A stretch of DNA of 35,224 nucleotides from an uncultured Mediterraneibacter sp. (lineage in GTDB: Bacteria; Bacillota; Clostridia; Lachnospirales; Lachnospiraceae), in assembly GCA_944377745.1 (NCBI GenBank), contig CALWFV010000038.1, positions 1 through 35,224 on the forward strand, in the 5' to 3' direction. Of the stretch, positions 32,351 through 35,224 are shown one piece after another. The first letter of the stretch is position 1; every line of letters begins with the position of its first letter. The translations under genes were made by a program, and so were the position numbers. The notes below the pieces were generated by a model. That model ran no database searches, was not told the origin of the DNA, and was given only the letters and a program-made list of their open reading frames with translations.

Positions 32351-33523
32351 TTGGGGCGGACAGATTTGTCCGGTGCTGCCGGAAAAAACATGAAGGTATT
32401 ATTGAACAGAACGATCTGTACAGGGACAGGCATGATCGAGAACGGGTATGTACGTTACGGGAAAAGGATCACCGAAGTGGATGATATGAGAAATTATGTC
32501 CCGCGGGAGGATGATGAGATTGTTGAGACAGAAGGAAAGTATGTGGTGCCGGGATTTATCGATGTCCACAGCCATGGGGGATACGGCTATGACAGCATGG
32601 ACGCGTCTCCGGAGGAGATTGACCGGATGGTGCGCCTGATGGCGGCGAGAGAGGGGATCACTTCCTATTTCTGTACTACAATGACACAGACGTATGACAA
32701 TATCGAGAAGGCGATGGTAAATATCAGGAAAGCGGCGGAGAAAAATCCGGTGATCCAGGGGATCCATCTGGAAGGACCGTTTATCTCTGTGAATTATAAG
32801 GGAGCACAGGATGCGTCCTATATCAAGACGCCGGATGAGAAAACGCTGGCTCACTGGAATGAACTGAGCGGAAACCGGATCCGCATTGTGACCTATGCGC
32901 CGGAGGAGGCCTCAGAAGAATTCGAAAACTGGTGTCTGTCCAACAGGGTTACCTTAAGCGCCGGACATTCAAATGCCACATATGATGAACTCTGTGCCTC
33001 CAGAGCACGCCATGTGACTCATCTGTACAATGCCCAGAGAGGGCTGAACCACAGGGAGCCGGGAGTGACCGGATACGGACTTCTGACAGACGGGGTAAAT
33101 GTGGAACTGATCTGTGACGGCATCCATATCCGTCCTCAGATGATCGCCCTGGCTCATAAGCTGAAAGGAAGCGGCGGGATCGAACTGATCACGGATTCCA
33201 TGCGCGCCAAGGGGATGCCGGAAGGAAAGAGCGAACTGGGCGGACAGACCGTCTATGTAAAAGACGGCACGGCACGTCTGGAGGACGGTACCATAGCGGG
33301 AAGCGTGCTTACATATATCAATGCGTTCCGCAATGTCATGAAGTTTACAGGTGTGGGACTGGAGGACGCGGTGAAGATGAGTTCGGGAAATCAGGCGAAG
33401 GAGTTCGGGCTTACCCAGAAGGGTGAGATCAAAGCCGGAAGAGACGCGGATTTCGTGATCCTGGACGAAGCCTATGAACTGAAGGGAACGATCAGTATGG
33501 GGGAGATCGTGACCGAAGAATGA
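32351..33523 (+). CDS. nagA: N-acetylglucosamine-6-phosphate deacetylase
   Basis: A 390-residue amidohydrolase removing acetate from GlcNAc-6-phosphate in amino-sugar and cell-wall recycling. Metal and substrate motifs in order: VDVHSHGG-type site (FIDVHSHGGYGYDSMD), IQGIHLEGPFIS, LSAGHSNATYDE, THLYNAQRGLNHREPG, CDGIHIRP and ITDSMRAKG with the catalytic aspartate. The start is ambiguous: AAAGGAG (32337-32343) is seven bases before a TTG at 32351, whereas the first ATG (32390, MKVLLNRTICTG, the more family-like N-terminus) has only a weak site. The TTG is used here on ribosome-site grounds. No nagB or sugar transporter lies beside it. Confidence 0.92.
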   Translation: MGRTDLSGAAGKNMKVLLNRTICTGTGMIENGYVRYGKRITEVDDMRNYVPREDDEIVETEGKYVVPGFIDVHSHGGYGYDSMDASPEEIDRMVRLMAAREGITSYFCTTMTQTYDNIEKAMVNIRKAAEKNPVIQGIHLEGPFISVNYKGAQDASYIKTPDEKTLAHWNELSGNRIRIVTYAPEEASEEFENWCLSNRVTLSAGHSNATYDELCASRARHVTHLYNAQRGLNHREPGVTGYGLLTDGVNVELICDGIHIRPQMIALAHKLKGSGGIELITDSMRAKGMPEGKSELGGQTVYVKDGTARLEDGTIAGSVLTYINAFRNVMKFTGVGLEDAVKMSSGNQAKEFGLTQKGEIKAGRDADFVILDEAYELKGTISMGEIVTEE

Positions 33524-33610
33524 GATCACTCGGAACTTATGACAGATCTTTAACAGAGAGACCGGTCAGAAAGCTTCCTGAATCCGGAATGTATCTGATC
33601 AGAAAACAGG

Positions 33611-33662
33611 AAAGCTGCGGGGATACTGCAGTGACGTGATATGGCAGTATTCCCGCGGCTTT
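33611..33662. terminator. Long stem-loop between nagA and mgtE
   Basis: AAAGCTGCGGGGATACTGC (33611-33629) pairs over its whole length, with two G-U pairs, with GCAGTATTCCCGCGGCTTT (33644-33662). On the minus strand it is followed by a T-rich CTTTCCTGTTTTCTG, so it best serves as the mgtE terminator; on the plus strand only TTT follows. Confidence 0.65.
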
Positions 33663-33666
33663 CGGG

Positions 33667-33729
33667 GCGGGTCCCAAGGTCTTTCGCCCACTTATGAGCA
33701 GGCTCACGTGGGCTCAGACCTTTTGACCC
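33667..33729. repeat. Nested multi-stem hairpin downstream of mgtE
   Basis: Four inverted segments nest: GGGTC (33669-33673) with GACCC (33725-33729); AAGGTCT (33676-33682) with AGACCTT (33716-33722); GCCCAC (33686-33691) with GTGGGC (33708-33713); TGAGC (33695-33699) with GCTCA (33702-33706). It begins six bases past the mgtE stop. It looks like a folded RNA or a small palindromic repeat rather than a simple terminator. Confidence 0.7.
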
Positions 33730-33734
33730 TGGCA

Positions 33735-35066
33735 TCATAAATTAAAAAGATGTGTCGCTACATTAAAGTAGATCAGGATGGAGAAAATATCCACCAGCGT
33801 GGTGATCAGCGGAGAAGCCATGATCGCCGGATCCAGATGCACCTTGCTGGCAAGAAGCGGCAGGATACATCCGACCATCTTTGAGATGACAACGGTGCCG
33901 ATCAGGGACAGCGCGATGACCAGTGCAAGATTGAAGTCCTGATACTGTATCATGATGCGGATGCCGTTGGATACGGCAAGTACGGCGCCTACGATCAGGG
34001 AGACACGGAACTCCTTGAAGATCACCCGGAAGATATCCCTGAAGCGGATCTGCGACAGTGCGATACCGCGGATGATCAGGGTGGAACTCTGGGAGCCGCA
34101 GTTTCCGCCTGTGTCCATCAGCATGGGGATGAAGGAGACCAGAAGGGGGATCGCGGCGAAAGCGTCCTCGTATCTGGTGATGATGGTCCCTGTGATGATG
34201 GATGTGAACATCAGGATGAGGAGCCAGGGGATACGGTTCTTTGCGTGAGTCAGCACGGAAGTCTCGAAATAGGTCTTCTCACTGGGATTGATGGCTGCCA
34301 TCTTGGTGATGTCCTCGGTGGCCTCCTCGACCATAACGTCCATGGCGTCGTCGAATGTGACGATACCGACCATAAGGTCCTCCTCGTCCAGGACAGGAAT
34401 GGCGATCAGGTCATATTTCCGGAAAAGGCGTGCCACTTCCTCCTGGTCCGTATGGGTGTGGACGGAGATGATCTCCTTCTCCATCAGTTCTTCTATGCGC
34501 ATGTCATCGTCTTCCGTCATCAGTTCCTTGGCGGAGACAGTACCGATCAGCTTCCTCTGTTCCGTCACATAACAGGTGTAGATCGTCTCCTTGTGGATCC
34601 CTGTCCGTTTGATATGCGCCATGGACTGCGCAACAGTCATGTCTTTGCGCAGGCTCACATATTCGGTTGTCATGATGCTCCCGGCGCTGTCGTCGGGATA
34701 ATTTAAAAGTTCATTGATCTTGACCCGGTCAGAGGCCGAGACGGCGTCCAGGATCCGGCCTACCAGATTGGCCGGGAGCTCTTCCAGCATATCCACTGTA
34801 TCGTCCATATACAGGTCGTCAAGAAGTTCCTTGAGTTCTTTCTCTGTGAAGATCTCCACCAGATAAGTCTGCATGGAACTGTCCATGTTGGCGAACACTT
34901 CCGCAGCCTTGTCTTTGGGGATCAGGCGGAATGCCAGGGCAAGTTCCTTATCTTCCAGCTCCGAGAGCAGCAAGGCTATGTCCACTTCGTTCATTACATC
35001 CAGAATACTCCTCACAGCTTTGAACTGACGCTGCTGGAGAAGTTTTACAAAAATATCTCTGTTCAT
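33735..35066 (-). CDS. mgtE: Magnesium transporter MgtE
   Basis: A 443-residue MgtE-type magnesium channel. The N-terminal helical domain (about 1-120) has LLSELEDKELALAFRLIPKDKAAEVFANMD. Two CBS domains (about 125-245) contain AGSIMTTEYVSLRKDMTVAQ and IAIPVLDEEDLMVGIVTFDDAMDV; together they sense cytosolic Mg and gate the pore. The membrane domain (about 275-443) has five spans with the conserved PLLVSFIPMLMDTGGNCGSQSS and LDPAIMASPL, whose aspartate lines the selectivity filter. ATG 35066 follows AGAGAGGG by seven bases. A well-initiated overlapping frame lies upstream (35136). Confidence 0.95.
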   Translation of the reverse strand: MNRDIFVKLLQQRQFKAVRSILDVMNEVDIALLLSELEDKELALAFRLIPKDKAAEVFANMDSSMQTYLVEIFTEKELKELLDDLYMDDTVDMLEELPANLVGRILDAVSASDRVKINELLNYPDDSAGSIMTTEYVSLRKDMTVAQSMAHIKRTGIHKETIYTCYVTEQRKLIGTVSAKELMTEDDDMRIEELMEKEIISVHTHTDQEEVARLFRKYDLIAIPVLDEEDLMVGIVTFDDAMDVMVEEATEDITKMAAINPSEKTYFETSVLTHAKNRIPWLLILMFTSIITGTIITRYEDAFAAIPLLVSFIPMLMDTGGNCGSQSSTLIIRGIALSQIRFRDIFRVIFKEFRVSLIVGAVLAVSNGIRIMIQYQDFNLALVIALSLIGTVVISKMVGCILPLLASKVHLDPAIMASPLITTLVDIFSILIYFNVATHLFNL

Positions 35067-35136
35067 GATGATTCCCTCTCTTTATCCAATTTTTCGTCTT
35101 TAAGCTGCACAAGTGATAACCGGCACCAGAGTCCAT
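34948..35136 (-). other. Candidate upstream reading frame overlapping mgtE (leader peptide?)
   Basis: A 62-codon frame beginning MDSGAGYHLCSLKTKNW starts behind a strong GGGAGGTGAGG site and overlaps the mgtE start out of frame by about 120 bases. The ribosome site is better than that of mgtE itself. It could be a translated leader that controls mgtE by coupling or stalling, or an accidental frame. The part upstream of the mgtE ATG (about 23 codons) is the only one free to evolve. No M-box magnesium riboswitch motif was found in this leader. Confidence 0.4.
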
Positions 35137-35150
35137 AACCTCACCTCCCT

Positions 35151-35182
35151 AGTATAATAATGGTGTAGTCAATAATGACTAC
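35151..35182. promoter_or_regulatory. Divergent promoter region with inverted-repeat operator
   Basis: GTAGTCA-ATAA-TGACTAC (35165-35182) is a perfect 7-4-7 inverted repeat. Next to it AGTATAATAA (35151-35160) gives TATACT on the minus strand (-10 for the mgtE leader) and TATAAT on the plus strand. GAAGGAGGG at 35216-35224 is a ribosome site for a plus-strand gene starting just beyond the window. The repeat is placed to control both directions. Confidence 0.5.
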
Positions 35183-35224
35183 GGATTAATAGTTACAAAG
35201 TCTAAATGAATAACTGAAGGAGGG

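Noticed and set aside
35067-35160. M-box (ykoK) magnesium riboswitch upstream of mgtE
   Set aside because: Only a short GGTGAGG stretch resembles the M-box; the conserved CTGCTGCCC and GACGCCAATGGGT segments are missing and the leader is too short.
1-35224. CRISPR array, prophage, complete insertion sequence or replication origin
   Set aside because: No regularly spaced repeats, phage structural or integrase genes, transposase genes or origin-type boxes were seen; apart from the intron tail the content is core metabolic genes.

Overview
This 35.2 kb window reads as chromosomal core DNA of an anaerobic, spore-forming Firmicute, most likely Lachnospiraceae (Clostridia). The reasons are strong AGGAGG-type ribosome sites, sigma-A promoters with extended -10 elements, a SpoVT spore regulator, a SCIFF ranthipeptide locus beside secDF, a T-box leader, HemZ, and gene orders such as scfA-scfB-secDF and rel-MBL-hemZ-hisS-aspS. 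Genus is not assigned. No prophage, integrative element, complete insertion sequence or CRISPR array is visible; the only mobile DNA is the 3' tail of a group II intron at the left edge.

Layout. 1-76: group II intron tail (domains V and VI), inserted antisense into a plsY-like gene and removing its C-terminus. 63-3941 (minus): pduL, yqeY, an AEC-family carrier, a MurG/MGDG-synthase-like glycosyltransferase and the cut plsY-like gene, probably one operon from a promoter near 4000. 4180-7025 (plus): Na/Pi cotransporter-PhoU fusion, spoVT, a TIGR04086-type membrane protein. 7110-11264: SCIFF peptide gene scfA, its radical SAM maturase scfB, and a fused secDF, ending in a strong terminator. 11394-21145: recJ, bifunctional rel, MBL-fold hydrolase, hemZ, hisS, aspS. 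21264-21542 (minus): solitary HicB-like protein. 21738-21810: tRNA-Gly(GCC). 21978-25143: hom, a MarR-type regulator, thyA, dhfr. 25153-28523: znuA-znuC-znuB and a YhhN-like membrane protein in an overlapping operon. 28587-31303: consensus promoter, long T-box leader (probable Val specifier), ilvB, ilvN. 31425-32177 (minus): cutC. 32351-33523: nagA. 33735-35066 (minus): mgtE, preceded by an overlapping upstream reading frame and a palindromic operator-like site.

Functional themes: stringent response, aminoacyl-tRNA supply and branched-chain/threonine-family amino-acid synthesis; thymidylate/folate metabolism; metal handling (Zn/Mn ABC importer, MgtE, CutC); secretion plus a ranthipeptide. The least ordinary content is non-coding: a two-member family of GTGCCGTGTAC palindromes (one a perfect 40-bp palindrome), a roughly 180-bp GC-rich multi-hairpin region whose last stem reaches the hemZ ribosome site, a nested hairpin at the mgtE 3' end, a hairpin between scfA and scfB, an oversized T-box leader and the mgtE leader frame. 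All family names are assigned by reading translated sequence, without database searches.
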